DNA of 64,000 nt from Xanthobacter sp. YC-JY1 (GCF_021730305.1 NZ_CP032674.1:2341001-2405000), one strand, 5' to 3'; counted from the stretch's first letter, positions 1-11,272 are shown. Translations and numbers: made by a program. Notes: generated by a model not told the origin, from the letters alone.

Positions 1-404
1 ACGGGGGTGTCGCCATCGCCATGACCGGCCTGATGCGGGCCTTCCCCATCCATGCCGCGCGCGGGCAGTGCTACATCCCGGTCGATGTCCTCACCCGCCA
101 TGGCGTGGGGCGGGAGGAGGCAGTGTCGGGCACGGTCACGCCCGGGCTGCTGGCGGCGCTTGCGGAGCTGCGGGAGACGGCGGCCCGTCACCTGTGGGAG
201 GCACGGGAAGCGGCCGGGCAGACCTATGCTGCCACCTCCATCGCCGCGCCGTTCCTGCCGCTGGCGCTGGTTTCCGGCGATCTCAAGGCGCTGGCCAGGG
301 TGAGCGACCCGTTCCGCCAGCCCGCCGGCCTCTCTCCCTTCCGACGCCAGTTCGCCTTGTGGTGGGCGGCCCAGCAGGCGGTGCGTGGACGCATCTGGTT
401 CTGA
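1..404 (+). CDS. Squalene/phytoene synthase family protein, C-terminal part (5' end outside window)
   Basis: The frame is open from the first bases, so the gene begins upstream of the window; about 133 residues are visible. The stretch GVAIAMTGLMRAFPIHAARG followed by QCYIPVDVLTRHGV is typical of the helical prenyl-synthase fold, where the chain recognises the flat face of a prenyl diphosphate. The Asp-rich catalytic motifs would lie upstream and cannot be checked. The family covers true squalene/phytoene synthases, the hopanoid enzymes HpnC/HpnD, and non-catalytic NDUFAF6-like complex I assembly factors. From this fragment alone I cannot choose, although the divergent C-terminus fits an NDUFAF6-like protein at least as well. 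It is convergent with tgt, with a palindromic element between them. Confidence 0.75.
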   Translation, partial: GGVAIAMTGLMRAFPIHAARGQCYIPVDVLTRHGVGREEAVSGTVTPGLLAALAELRETAARHLWEAREAAGQTYAATSIAAPFLPLALVSGDLKALARVSDPFRQPAGLSPFRRQFALWWAAQQAVRGRIWF

Positions 405-427
405 GAGTGGGCGTGATCCCTCCAGCT

Positions 428-536
428 GTCATGCCCCGGCTTGTCCGAGGCATCCACTGCACCGTTTGAGCCGTGCCCCGGAAGAAAGATCCCGCCCGGC
501 CGCCGGGTGGATCCCCCGGACAAGCCGGGGGATGAC
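428..536. repeat. 109-nt double-palindrome element, copy 1
   Basis: Two 30-nt arms (428-457 and 507-536) are inverted copies of each other with 27 of 30 positions matching. Each arm is itself a short hairpin built on CCCCGG-CTTGT-CCGG-type sequence. The arms flank a 49-nt middle. A second copy of the same total length lies at 54881-54989. This copy sits between the 3' ends of two convergent genes, so it could also act as a two-way transcription terminator. Similar GTCATGCCCCGGCTTGTCC words are common intergenic repeats in alphaproteobacteria as far as I recall. Confidence 0.8.
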
Positions 537-576
537 GGTGACGCGGTGGCGGTGAGCCCGGCGAACCGAATCCCCC

Positions 577-1731
577 TCAGCCTTCCCACAGCGGCAGGTC
601 GCCCCGCGCCCAGCCGGCTTTGGTCTCGGCCACATAGTCCGCATAGCGTCCGGCCGCGATGGCGGCGCGGGCGCCGGCCATGAGCTGCTGGTAATAGTGG
701 ATGTTGGCCCACGAGATCAGCATGGCCCCCAGCATCTCCTCGCAGCGCACGAGGTGGTGGAGATAGGCGCGCGAATAGTCCCGCAAGGCCGGGCAGTCGC
801 TCTCCTCGTCGAGGGGACGGGGGTCTTCCGCGTGCCGGGCATTCTTCAGGTTGATGCGGCCGAAGCGGGTGAAGGCGAGCGCGTGCCGCCCGGAGCGGGT
901 GGGCATCACGCAGTCGAACATGTCGATGCCGCGCGCGACGCTCTCCAGAAGGTCGTCCGGCGTGCCGACGCCCATGAGATAGCGCGGCTTGGTGGTGGGC
1001 AGATGCGGCGCCACCGTCTCGATCATGGCGAGCATGACCTCCTGCGGTTCGCCCACTGCAAGGCCGCCGATGGAATAGCCGGGGAAATCCATGTCCGCGA
1101 GCGCGCGGGCCGACTCGACCCGCAACGCCGGCACGGCGCCGCCCTGGACGATGCCGAAGAGCGCGCGGCCCTTGGGCTGCGTCTCGAACGCACGCTTGGA
1201 GCGCTCCGCCCAGCGAAGCGACAGGCGCATGGCGCGCTCGGCCTCCTCGTCGGAGCAGGGCAGGCGCACGCACTCGTCGAGCTGCATCTGGATGTCGGCG
1301 CCGAGCAGGCCCTGGATCTCCACCGAGCGTTCCGGGCTCATCTCGTGAGTGGCGCCGTCCACATGGGAGCGGAAGGTGACGCCCTGCTCGGTCATCTTGC
1401 GCAGGCTGGACAGGCTCATCACCTGGAAGCCGCCGGAATCGGTGAGGATCGGCCCGTCCCAGCGCATGAATTTGTGCAGGCCGCCGAGCTTCGCCACCCG
1501 CTCGGCGCCGGGGCGCAGCATGAGATGGTAGGTGTTGCCGAGCACGATATCCGCGCCGGCCGCCTTCACCTGGTCGAAATAGAGCCCCTTCACCGTCGCG
1601 ACTGTGCCCACCGGCATGAAGGCCGGCGTGCGGATGCGCCCGCGCGGGGTCGAGACGAAGCCGGTGCGGGCGGCGCCGTCAGTGGCGGAGAGGGTGAAGG
1701 AGAAGGTGTCGGCAGGCGTGTCGGACGTCAT
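577..1731 (-). CDS. tgt: tRNA-guanine(34) transglycosylase
   Basis: The enzyme swaps guanine at the wobble position of GUN-anticodon tRNAs for the queuosine precursor preQ1. The 384-residue product has the usual length and motifs: VGTVATVKG near the N-terminus, the [12 protein letters not shown] block with the catalytic Asp, GIVQGG for base binding, and [17 protein letters not shown] with the nucleophilic Asp. The start ATG overlaps the queA stop as ATGA, so the two are translationally coupled; a longer frame upstream is only the queA shadow. Oddity: the C-terminal zinc site is altered. At the positions of E. coli Cys302, Cys304, Cys307 and His333 I read Ser311, Cys313, Leu316 and Ala342. Identity is nonetheless secure. 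Confidence 0.96.
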   Translation of the reverse strand: MTSDTPADTFSFTLSATDGAARTGFVSTPRGRIRTPAFMPVGTVATVKGLYFDQVKAAGADIVLGNTYHLMLRPGAERVAKLGGLHKFMRWDGPILTDSGGFQVMSLSSLRKMTEQGVTFRSHVDGATHEMSPERSVEIQGLLGADIQMQLDECVRLPCSDEEAERAMRLSLRWAERSKRAFETQPKGRALFGIVQGGAVPALRVESARALADMDFPGYSIGGLAVGEPQEVMLAMIETVAPHLPTTKPRYLMGVGTPDDLLESVARGIDMFDCVMPTRSGRHALAFTRFGRINLKNARHAEDPRPLDEESDCPALRDYSRAYLHHLVRCEEMLGAMLISWANIHYYQQLMAGARAAIAAGRYADYVAETKAGWARGDLPLWEG

Positions 1732-2816
1732 GCGCCGCCTTGTGGCAGAAGCAGGCACGCATCGCCATAGGAATAGAAGCGGTAATTTTCCGCGATCGCA
1801 TGGGCATAGGCCCGCTTCTGCGGCTCGTGGCCGATGAAGGCCGCCACCAGCATCACCAGCGTCGAGCGCGGCAGGTGGAAGTTGGTGAGCATTCCGTCCA
1901 CTGCGCGGAAGCGGTAGCCGGGGGTGATGAAGATGTCCGTCTCGCCCACGAAGGGGCGGATCAGGCCGTCCTCTCCCGCCGCGCTCTCGATGAGGCGGGT
2001 GGAGGTGGAGCCGATGGTGAAGATGCGCCCGCCCTTCGCCTTCACGGCATTGAGGGCGTCCGCCGTCTCGCGCGTCACCTCGCCCCACTCGGCGTGCATG
2101 GTGTGGCCGGAGGTGTCCTCCGCCTTCACCGGCAGGAAGGTGCCGGGGCCGACATGCAGCGTCACCTTGTGCAGGGTCGCGCCGCTGGCGGCCATGCGGG
2201 CAAGGAGGTCGGGCGTGAAATGCAGGCTCGCGGTCGGCGCCGCCACCGAGCCGGCGACGCGGGCGAACAGCGTCTGGTAGTCGTCCTTGTCGCGGGCATC
2301 CTCGTGGCGGCGGGCGGCGATGTAAGGCGGGATGGGCATGTGGCCCACCGCGGCCACCGCCTCGTCGAGCACGTCTCCGGCGAAGTCAAAGGCGAGGACG
2401 ATGGAGCCGTCCTCCTCCTTGGCCGCCACTGCCGCATCGAGCGTGCCGAGGAGGCACGCGCCGCCCTCGCCGCCGAAGCGGATACGGTCGCCCACCCGCA
2501 AGCGCTTGCCGGGCTTGGCGAAGGCGCGCCAGCGGTCAGGCGCGAGGCGTTTGATGAGCGTCGCCTCCACCGCCACGTCCGAGCCGCCTTCGCGCGAGCG
2601 CACGCCTTCCAACGCGGCCGGTATGACGCGGGTGTCGTTCACCACCACTGCATCGCCGGGGCGCAGGAAGTCGGGCAGGTCGCGCACGATGCGGTCTTCC
2701 AGCTCTGGCGCGGCACCGGGGCGGACGACGAGCATCCGCGCCGTGTCGCGCGGCTCGGCGGGGCGCAGCGCGATGCGGTCCTCGGGGAGGTGGAAGTCGA
2801 AGGCGTCAACGCGCAT
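1728..2816 (-). CDS. queA: S-adenosylmethionine:tRNA ribosyltransferase-isomerase
   Basis: QueA uses the ribosyl part of S-adenosylmethionine to turn preQ1 in tRNA into epoxyqueuosine, the step after Tgt. The 362-residue protein starts [16 protein letters not shown], the standard family N-terminus, and carries [42 protein letters not shown] (here [12 protein letters not shown]) and the C-terminal [12 protein letters not shown] block. It is first in a queA-tgt pair with a 4-nt overlap. With queF at 22.3 kb this gives three steps of queuosine synthesis in the window. Confidence 0.97.
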   Translation of the reverse strand: MRVDAFDFHLPEDRIALRPAEPRDTARMLVVRPGAAPELEDRIVRDLPDFLRPGDAVVVNDTRVIPAALEGVRSREGGSDVAVEATLIKRLAPDRWRAFAKPGKRLRVGDRIRFGGEGGACLLGTLDAAVAAKEEDGSIVLAFDFAGDVLDEAVAAVGHMPIPPYIAARRHEDARDKDDYQTLFARVAGSVAAPTASLHFTPDLLARMAASGATLHKVTLHVGPGTFLPVKAEDTSGHTMHAEWGEVTRETADALNAVKAKGGRIFTIGSTSTRLIESAAGEDGLIRPFVGETDIFITPGYRFRAVDGMLTNFHLPRSTLVMLVAAFIGHEPQKRAYAHAIAENYRFYSYGDACLLLPQGGA

Positions 2817-2862
2817 GGGGCAAGGCAGAGATGGGGAAGGCAGGCATGGGGGAGGGCACGGC

Positions 2863-3465
2863 TCAGAAGATGGCGACGGCGCCCTGGTAGATGGCCCAAC
2901 TCATCAGCGCTGTCACCATCAGGCCGAGGATCGTCGCGGCGAAGCCTGCGAGGATGACGAGGCCGTCCCGCTCCACCAGGCCGAGACCGAAGATGCAGAC
3001 GGCGAATCCCGGCGGCAGATTGCCGAGGAAGGGGATGGGCAGCAGCAGGATGAAGCCCAGCAGCACCACCGTCGCGCCCACGACCCGGCGGGCCGTGGGG
3101 CCGGCGAACTTCTCGAAGCGGGGGCGGGAGACGCGCTCGAACCGCTCGATCCACGGCCGCGAGCGGGTGACGATCGATTCCAGCATGGCGCGGGAGAAGG
3201 TGCGGCGGGCGATCCACGCCGGCAGCCACAATTCCTGCCGGCCCAGCATCATCTGCAGGCCGATGAGGCCGAGGATGATGCCGCAGACCACCGGGATGCC
3301 CGGCGGCATGGGAATGCAGTTGGGGATGCCGAAGATGAGGAAGAGAATGCCGAAAGCGCGGTTTCGCAGGGCATTGACGAGATCGCCGATGGCGATCTGA
3401 TCCTCTTCCTGCGCCGCGAGCACGGCGGCCAGCAACTCGGAAGTGCGTGGAGTGCGGTGGTCCAA
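2863..3465 (-). CDS. ExoD-family (exopolysaccharide synthesis) membrane protein
   Basis: The 200-residue protein matches the ExoD family: [11 protein letters not shown], then [26 protein letters not shown] and [21 protein letters not shown], a polar middle with [14 protein letters not shown], and a C-terminal pair of membrane segments. Four to five hydrophobic spans are visible. ExoD was named in rhizobia for an effect on exopolysaccharide and alkali sensitivity, but its biochemical role is unknown. The start is a TTG; GAGG in TGAGGGCGCC lies just upstream and no in-frame ATG exists before a stop, so I accept TTG. It lies 46 nt upstream of queA and may share its transcript. A strong hairpin at 3602-3640 lies in its upstream region. 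Confidence 0.85.
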   Translation of the reverse strand: MDHRTPRTSELLAAVLAAQEEDQIAIGDLVNALRNRAFGILFLIFGIPNCIPMPPGIPVVCGIILGLIGLQMMLGRQELWLPAWIARRTFSRAMLESIVTRSRPWIERFERVSRPRFEKFAGPTARRVVGATVVLLGFILLLPIPFLGNLPPGFAVCIFGLGLVERDGLVILAGFAATILGLMVTALMSWAIYQGAVAIF

Positions 3466-3601
3466 GGCGCCCTCATGACGTGGACGCTTGAGCTACAACG
3501 GGAAAACGGCAGCGGGAGGGCACTGGCGCGCAAAAATTCCGCTAGGTCACGCTTGCGCTGGTCCCATCGCGCCGCGCATGCAGCTGCAATTGGAATTGAG
3601 C

Positions 3602-3640
3602 GGACATGCACGCCCCACCCCCGCGGGGACGTGCATGTCC
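3602..3640. promoter_or_regulatory. Strong 11-bp palindrome hairpin upstream of the exoD-like gene
   Basis: GGACATGCACG at 3602-3612 and CGTGCATGTCC at 3630-3640 form a perfect 11-bp inverted repeat. A further CCCC (3613-3616) and GGGG (3625-3628) extend the stem past a one-base bulge. It lies 74 nt after the usg stop and 137 nt before the exoD-like start, all on the minus strand. No T-run follows on either strand, so it is not a classical terminator. It may be a protein operator, a transcript-end structure for usg, or a 5' leader structure. Confidence 0.55.
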
Positions 3641-3713
3641 TCACCGCCCCTTCGGAACCATAAAGACCGTTGACCGATACGGAAAGCCCCTGACGTTCCG
3701 AGACTGATCCACA

Positions 3714-3992
3714 TCAGTTCAAAAGGAACATTCCGTCCACGGACCGCAACTCGGCGGGCTTGATGAGGCCGGAATGGGCGACACGCACGGAATGGAGCCG
3801 CCCCTCGATCTCACGTTGCCAGAATTCCAGAAACTTGTTCAGCTCCGGAAAGCGTGGGCACAGGTCGTATTCCTGCCAGAGGAAGGTCTGGAGCAGGCCG
3901 GGATGGTCGGGCATGCGATAGAGGATCTCGGCCGTGGCGAGGCCGTAGCCTTCCATCTGCAGGACGAAGTCACGCGACACCTTGGCAGCCAT
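3714..3992 (-). CDS. usg: Usg family protein
   Basis: The 92-residue product MAAKVSRDFVLQMEGYGLATAEILYRMPDHPG and the rest (LLQTFLWQEYDLCPRFPELNKFLEFW) match the small alphaproteobacterial Usg family. The name comes from a reading frame found beside a tryptophan biosynthesis gene; no activity is known to me. The protein is soluble, without signal peptide or membrane segment. It is transcribed away from groES across a 398-nt gap. Recognition of the family is firm; function is unknown. Confidence 0.85.
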   Translation of the reverse strand: MAAKVSRDFVLQMEGYGLATAEILYRMPDHPGLLQTFLWQEYDLCPRFPELNKFLEFWQREIEGRLHSVRVAHSGLIKPAELRSVDGMFLLN

Positions 3993-4235
3993 GGGTCACA
4001 CCTCCAATCCACGGCCCCGCCGCCAACAGGGCTGGGGAAGACGGGACCGGACAACTTCATTGTCGGCTACACACTTTGCCGACGCCAAGGCTAAAGATTG
4101 GTTTCCGTCTGCAAAAACAATGCTCTAGCAGCCGTTCCCGCCGACTGCTGACAGTGCGGCCGACCGCCCGGTGCCCCGGGACGCCGGAGCCCCGGGGCGG
4201 GCGGCTCCCGCGCAAATCCCGCGGAATGCGGGCTG

Positions 4236-4262
4236 CTAGCACTCCGTTCCATCGAGTGCTAA
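4236..4262 (+). promoter_or_regulatory. CIRCE operator (HrcA binding site) of groESL
   Basis: The left half-site CTAGCACTC (4236-4244) matches the consensus TTAGCACTC at 8 of 9 positions, and the right half GAGTGCTAA (4254-4262) matches fully, separated by exactly nine bases. This is the well-known inverted repeat bound by the repressor HrcA, which leaves when chaperonin is titrated by unfolded protein. It lies 129 nt before groES. hrcA itself is not in the window. Confidence 0.95.
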
Positions 4263-4279
4263 ATTTTTTCGGCCGACCC

Positions 4280-4307
4280 CTTGCGGCTCCAATTTGCGGC
4301 CCTTAGA
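4280..4307 (+). promoter_or_regulatory. Candidate heat-shock promoter of groESL
   Basis: CTTGCG at 4280-4285 and CTTAGA at 4302-4307 are spaced by 16 bases, resembling the CTTG -35 and a CTTAT-like -10 of alphaproteobacterial RpoH promoters. It lies just downstream of CIRCE, about 84 nt before the groES start. This is a weak sequence match. The rest of the 398-nt gap (3993-4390) holds no gene; a vegetative promoter upstream of CIRCE is likely but I cannot place it. Confidence 0.35.
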
Positions 4308-4390
4308 TCGCGGTCGGGCCGGGTGGAGGGGTTCCCGGCGCCTTCAAAACAGGCAACCCCGATGGACAACATCGAACCGGAGGTCTCCCT

Positions 4391-4705
4391 ATGGGTTTCC
4401 GTCCCCTGCACGACCGCGTGGTCGTCAAGCGCATCGAGGCCGAGCAGAAGTCGGCCGGCGGCATCATCATCCCCGACACCGCCAAGGAGAAGCCGCAGCA
4501 GGGCGAAGTCGTCGCGGTCGGTCCCGGCGCCCGTAACGAGAAGGGCGAACTGGTGGCGCTCGACGTCAAGGCCGGCGACATCGTGCTGTTCGGCAAGTGG
4601 TCCGGCACCGAAGTGAAGATCGACGGCCAGGATCTCCTCATCATGAAGGAGAGCGACATCCTCGGCGTCATCGAGAATGCGGCCGGCGCCAAAATGGCGG
4701 CCTGA
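4391..4705 (+). CDS. groES: Co-chaperonin GroES (10 kDa, Cpn10)
   Basis: GroES caps the GroEL cage during ATP-driven folding of cytosolic proteins. The 104-residue protein shows the standard N-terminus [14 protein letters not shown], the mobile loop [19 protein letters not shown] that docks on GroEL, and the roof and C-terminal strands with [19 protein letters not shown] at 4378-4382 fixes the start. It is the first gene of the groESL operon, 107 nt before groEL, under CIRCE control. Confidence 0.98.
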   Translation: MGFRPLHDRVVVKRIEAEQKSAGGIIIPDTAKEKPQQGEVVAVGPGARNEKGELVALDVKAGDIVLFGKWSGTEVKIDGQDLLIMKESDILGVIENAAGAKMAA

Positions 4706-4785
4706 ACTCAAGCGGCCTGTTTTTCAGTCGCAGGACCGAGGCAGCCCGAGGCGCCCTGTCCCGCGGCATTCGCCATCCCAATTAA

Positions 4786-6444
<1,659 letters not shown>

Positions 6445-6498
6445 GGCAACACAAGCCTCTGACGCCGCCCGAGATTTTGGGCGGCCCTTGAACGGGAG

Positions 6499-6529
6499 CG
6501 GCCGGGCATTTTGCCCGGCCGTTTTCGTT
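6499..6529 (+). terminator. Rho-independent terminator of groESL
   Basis: CGGCCGGGCA (6499-6508) pairs perfectly with TGCCCGGCCG (6512-6521) over a 3-nt loop, followed by TTTTCGTT. It lies 55 nt after the groEL stop. Confidence 0.9.
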
Positions 6530-6633
6530 CTGACGCTGCTGACATGCATTCCCCAGCGTCACGAGGATTCCCCTGCGCAGATTGAAATCGCTCTATGTAA
6601 CAGGGCTTTGGCCACATTGTTGGCCGGCACGGG

Positions 6634-6662
6634 TTAGCGTCGGCGATGAATGGGGGTATAAG
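6634..6662 (+). promoter_or_regulatory. Candidate promoter of exbB-exbD-tonB
   Basis: TTAGCG (6634-6639) and TATAAG (6657-6662) are 17 bases apart, with the -10 close to consensus and the -35 only half matching. It would start transcription about 60 nt before exbB. I looked for Fur, Irr and RirA style repeats in 6545-6730 and saw none I would defend. Confidence 0.35.
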
Positions 6663-6730
6663 GGCGTCAGCCAGCAATTCCCGGTTGGAGGGATCGCCAG
6701 CCTGTCCGTTTTGACTATTGGTGATGCGCG

Positions 6731-7777
6731 ATGCCTGTTCGCTCGATCTCGCGCACGTCTCCCGGGCGTGCTGTTTTCCGTGGTTCTTTCCTGGCGCCGA
6801 AGGGCGCTGCGATCCTTTCCCTCGGGCTTTTTCTGGCCGTGACCTCCGGGCCCGCCGCCGTTTGGGCGCAGCCGGCCGCTCCCGCCGAGACGCACCAGCA
6901 CGCAGCGCCTGCTGCCGCGACGGCTCCCGCCCCGGCTGCGGCTCCCGCCACGACCGCCCCTTCCGCTGCCGTTCCCTCCGCTGCGGTTCCTGCCGAACCC
7001 GTGCCCGCCCCGGCGGCGCCTACGCCGGTCGAGGCAGTGCCCTCCGTGCCGGCGCCCGAGAGCGTGGCCGACGCGCGCTTGCCCCATGACCTGTCCCCCT
7101 GGGGCATGTTCATGGCCGCCGACCTGGTGGTGAAGGCGGTGATGCTGGGCCTCGCCTTCGCCTCCGTCCTCACCTGGAGCGTGTGGTTCGCGAAATCCCT
7201 CGAACTGCTGTTCGCCCGTCGCGCGGTCTCCCGCACGCTGAAGGCGCTGCGCGGCGCCGTCACCCTGTCCGATGCCGCGGCCGAGATGCCCAAGGCGAAC
7301 AGCCCGGCCACCGCAACCGTGCGCGCCGCGCTCGCGGAGTGGCATGCCTCCGCTGGCCTTCCGGTGGACGGCATCAAGGAGCGTGTCGCTGTCGCCCTCT
7401 CGCGTATCGAGGCCAAGGCTGGCCGGCGCATGACGGCGGGCACCGGCGTGCTCGCCACCATCGGCGCCACGGCTCCTTTCGTGGGCCTGTTCGGTACGGT
7501 GTGGGGCATCATGAATGCCTTCATCGGCATCTCGAAGGCGCAGACCACCAACCTCGCGGTGGTCGCCCCCGGCATCGCCGAAGCGCTGCTCGCCACCGCC
7601 ATCGGCCTCGTGGCGGCCATTCCGGCAGTGGTGATCTACAATGTGTTCGCCCGCGCCATCGCCGCCTACAAGGCCAATCTCGCCGACACGTCCGCCGAGG
7701 TGATGCGCCATCTCTCCCGCGACCTCGACCGCGCCGCGGCCGAGGTGGAGACCCCGCGCCTGCGCGCTGCGGAGTGA
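6731..7777 (+). CDS. exbB: TonB-system energiser ExbB (MotA/TolQ/ExbB family)
   Basis: ExbB forms the inner-membrane proton channel complex with ExbD that powers TonB. The 348-residue protein has a cleavable-looking signal sequence ending near WAQPAAPAE, then roughly 80 residues rich in Ala and Pro, then three membrane segments: around 130-150, 236-260 (GATAPFVGLFGTVWGIM) and 280-300 (ALLATAIGLVAAIPAV). The last two carry the family signature. It is longer than E. coli ExbB (244 residues) because of the periplasmic N-terminal extension, as in other ExbB proteins of this type. It is first in the operon; exbD follows after 6 nt. Confidence 0.94.
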   Translation: MPVRSISRTSPGRAVFRGSFLAPKGAAILSLGLFLAVTSGPAAVWAQPAAPAETHQHAAPAAATAPAPAAAPATTAPSAAVPSAAVPAEPVPAPAAPTPVEAVPSVPAPESVADARLPHDLSPWGMFMAADLVVKAVMLGLAFASVLTWSVWFAKSLELLFARRAVSRTLKALRGAVTLSDAAAEMPKANSPATATVRAALAEWHASAGLPVDGIKERVAVALSRIEAKAGRRMTAGTGVLATIGATAPFVGLFGTVWGIMNAFIGISKAQTTNLAVVAPGIAEALLATAIGLVAAIPAVVIYNVFARAIAAYKANLADTSAEVMRHLSRDLDRAAAEVETPRLRAAE

Positions 7778-7783
7778 CCCGGG

Positions 7784-8275
7784 ATGGCCGCCAAGCTTGA
7801 TCATGGCGGGGACGACCTCGCCGAGAATCACGAGATCAACGTCACGCCGTTCATCGACGTGATGTTGGTGCTGCTCATCATCTTCATGGTGGCGGCGCCC
7901 CTCGCCACGGTGGACGTGAAGGTGGACCTGCCCGCCTCCAACGCCCAGCCGCAGCCGCGCCCGGACAAGCCGCTGTTCCTTTCCGTCAAGAAGGACCTCA
8001 CGCTGGCGCTGGGCGATGATCCCGTCTCCCGCACCGGCCTTGGCGCGATGCTGGACGGGCGCACCAATGCCGACCGCCAGCAGCGCGTGTTCGTGCGTGC
8101 CGACAAGACGGTGCCCTATGGCGACGTGATGGAGGTGATGAACCTCCTGCGCACCGCCGGCTATCTCAAGGTCGCTCTCGTCGGCCTCGAAGGCGGAGAG
8201 CCGGCCCCCGCAGCCCCCGCCGCGCTCCCTGCCGCCGCGCCTGCGCCTGCCGGAGCACCCGGAGCGGCCCGGTGA
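7784..8275 (+). CDS. exbD: TonB-system proton channel protein ExbD
   Basis: The 163-residue protein has one N-terminal membrane helix, INVTPFIDVMLVLLIIFMVA, in which Asp25 is the conserved proton-path residue. A periplasmic domain follows, with VFVRADKTVPYGDVMEVMNLLR, the normal family fold. The last about 25 residues are an Ala/Pro tail that the family does not need. Its TGA overlaps the GTG start of tonB (GTGA), so the two are coupled. Confidence 0.95.
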   Translation: MAAKLDHGGDDLAENHEINVTPFIDVMLVLLIIFMVAAPLATVDVKVDLPASNAQPQPRPDKPLFLSVKKDLTLALGDDPVSRTGLGAMLDGRTNADRQQRVFVRADKTVPYGDVMEVMNLLRTAGYLKVALVGLEGGEPAPAAPAALPAAAPAPAGAPGAAR

Positions 8276-9111
8276 GTGCGATTCACCATCACCACCACTG
8301 GCACGACTTCGACCGCTACCATCTGCGCAACATGATCCTGCGGCTCGCCGCGGGCGTGTTGCTCGTCGTCGGGCTTCATGCCGCCGCGGTCTATGTGGCG
8401 CTGAACTGGAACAAGGAAGCGCCGGGCGAGCAGTCGCCGCCCGCCGCCATCATGATCGAGCTGGCGCCCATGGCGGTGAGCCAGCAGTCCCAGGAGGAGG
8501 TGGCGCCCGGCCCGCAGATGGTGCAGGCGCCGGAGCCGGTGCCTGACGCCAAGGATGAGCCCGAAGAGACTGAACCGCCGCCGCCGGAGCCCGAGGTTCA
8601 GCAGACGGTCGAGAAGTTGCCGGAGACGCCGCCGGCGCCGGCCGAGGCCGAGGTGGTGCTGCCCAAACCCGAGCCGAAGAAGGTGGAGGAGGCGAAGCCA
8701 CGTCCGAAGGAGCCGGAGAAACCGAAAAAGGAGGCGAAACCCACGCGTCGTCGCTCGGCCCCTGTCACCTCCGCCGCGCCGCGCTCCGACGCTCCGACCG
8801 CCCAGACCACCGCCGCGCCCTCGCCGGGCGCCGCGGCCGCGCGCTCGGCTGCGCTGGCGGACTGGAAATCGCGTGCCTTCGCCCACCTCAACCGCTTCAA
8901 GCGCCCGCAGGGCTCGAACTTGGGGCGGCCGGGAATCAACATCTCCATCTCGGGGTCGGGCGCCGTCACCGGTGTGTCGCTGGCGAGCTCCTCGGGCAAT
9001 TCGGTGCTGGACCAGGAGGCGGTGGCCATGGCTCGCCGCGCCTCGCCCTTCCCCGCGCCGCCCGACGGCAAGGGCATGAGCTTCGGCGTGGCCATCAACT
9101 TCCGGAACTGA
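8272..9111 (+). CDS. tonB: Energy-transducing protein TonB
   Basis: TonB spans the periplasm and hands energy from ExbBD to outer-membrane receptors for iron chelates and similar ligands. The 279-residue protein starts at a GTG overlapping the exbD stop. It has one membrane anchor near 22-44, a long Pro/Glu/Lys-rich rod (about 50-165), and a C-terminal TonB domain from about 195 ending FGVAINFRN. Oddity: the cytoplasmic start reads MSAIHHHHHWHDFDRYH, with five consecutive His at 5-9 plus His11 and His17. No TonB-dependent receptor gene is nearby. Confidence 0.93.
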   Translation: MSAIHHHHHWHDFDRYHLRNMILRLAAGVLLVVGLHAAAVYVALNWNKEAPGEQSPPAAIMIELAPMAVSQQSQEEVAPGPQMVQAPEPVPDAKDEPEETEPPPPEPEVQQTVEKLPETPPAPAEAEVVLPKPEPKKVEEAKPRPKEPEKPKKEAKPTRRRSAPVTSAAPRSDAPTAQTTAAPSPGAAAARSAALADWKSRAFAHLNRFKRPQGSNLGRPGINISISGSGAVTGVSLASSSGNSVLDQEAVAMARRASPFPAPPDGKGMSFGVAINFRN

Positions 9112-9124
9112 GAGAAAGCGCGGC

Positions 9125-9163
9125 CCTGCGTCATGGCCGGGACAAAACCGGCCATGACGCAGG
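9125..9163 (+). terminator. 16-bp stem hairpin after tonB
   Basis: CCTGCGTCATGGCCGG (9125-9140) and CCGGCCATGACGCAGG (9148-9163) pair perfectly around a 7-nt loop, 13 nt after the tonB stop. No T-run follows, so it may stabilise the 3' end or end transcription with Rho. The GTCATGGCCGG core resembles the arms of the 109-nt elements and may belong to a related repeat family. Confidence 0.65.
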
Positions 9164-9384
9164 GGAGGGGGACGAGGAGCGCGGCACCCCAGTAGGCCTC
9201 CTTCGTCCCGGTTCAGCCCGCTCCAGCGAGCCGCCATCCCGGGCCTTTTCCGGGGGACCGAGCCCACACGCCGCACCAGCCGGCTTTGGACTTCACCTTC
9301 GCCCTGTGATAAGCGCAGGGTCCGCTCCGGCCGGGCGCCAGCCGCCCTTGCCCGGAGCCTCCACGCCATCACCGGAGACCTGCC

Positions 9385-10698
<1,314 letters not shown>

Positions 10699-10726
10699 GG
10701 TTCGATCGACGGGGAAGGCGTGAAGG

Positions 10727-11272
10727 ATGCGGTGCCCCTATTGCGGCGGCCTTGAGACGCAGGTGCGCGATTCCCGGCCGACGGAGGACAACACCGCCAT
10801 CCGGCGCCGCCGCATCTGCCCGGATTGCGGCGGCCGCTTCACCACGTTCGAGCGGGTGCAGTTGCGCGAGCTGATGGTGCTCAAGCGCTCCGGCCGGCGC
10901 GTGCCGTTCGAGCGGGAGAAGCTGGAGAAGTCCGTTAGCGTCGCCCTGCGCAAGCGGCCGGTGGAGAACGAGCGCGTCGAGCGCATGATCAACGGCATCG
11001 TGCGCCAGCTGGAAAGCGTCGGCGAGGGCGACATCACCTCCGAGACCATCGGCGAGATGGTCATGGAGGGGCTGAAGCAGATCGACGACGTGGCCTATGT
11101 CCGCTTCGCCTCGGTCTATCGCAACTTCCGCGAAGCCAAGGACTTCGAGAACGCCCTCGCCGAGCTCTCTCACGAAGGCGAGCCTCGTTTGGGTGAGCCG
11201 CGTTTGGCCGATGCCGAGCCGGCGGTGGAAAAGCCGCGCACCCGCCCGACGACCCCGCGGAGCGGGGAATGA
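10727..11272 (+). CDS. nrdR: Transcriptional repressor NrdR
   Basis: NrdR senses ATP and dATP and represses ribonucleotide reductase genes. The 181-residue protein begins with a zinc ribbon, Cys3-Cys6 and Cys31-Cys34, then an ATP-cone domain (about 46-136) opening with [21 protein letters not shown]. The last 30 or so residues are a poorly conserved tail. Its stop overlaps the ribD start as ATGA. Confidence 0.96.
   Translation: MRCPYCGGLETQVRDSRPTEDNTAIRRRRICPDCGGRFTTFERVQLRELMVLKRSGRRVPFEREKLEKSVSVALRKRPVENERVERMINGIVRQLESVGEGDITSETIGEMVMEGLKQIDDVAYVRFASVYRNFREAKDFENALAELSHEGEPRLGEPRLADAEPAVEKPRTRPTTPRSGE

Noticed and set aside
577..2088. tgt extended by 119 residues at the N-terminus
   Set aside because: The extension is the shadow of queA. 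The Tgt family starts near [12 protein letters not shown], and the ATGA overlap gives the natural start.
6545..6730. Fur, Irr or RirA box before exbB
   Set aside because: No inverted repeat of adequate quality was found; iron control is expected from the system but not visible here.
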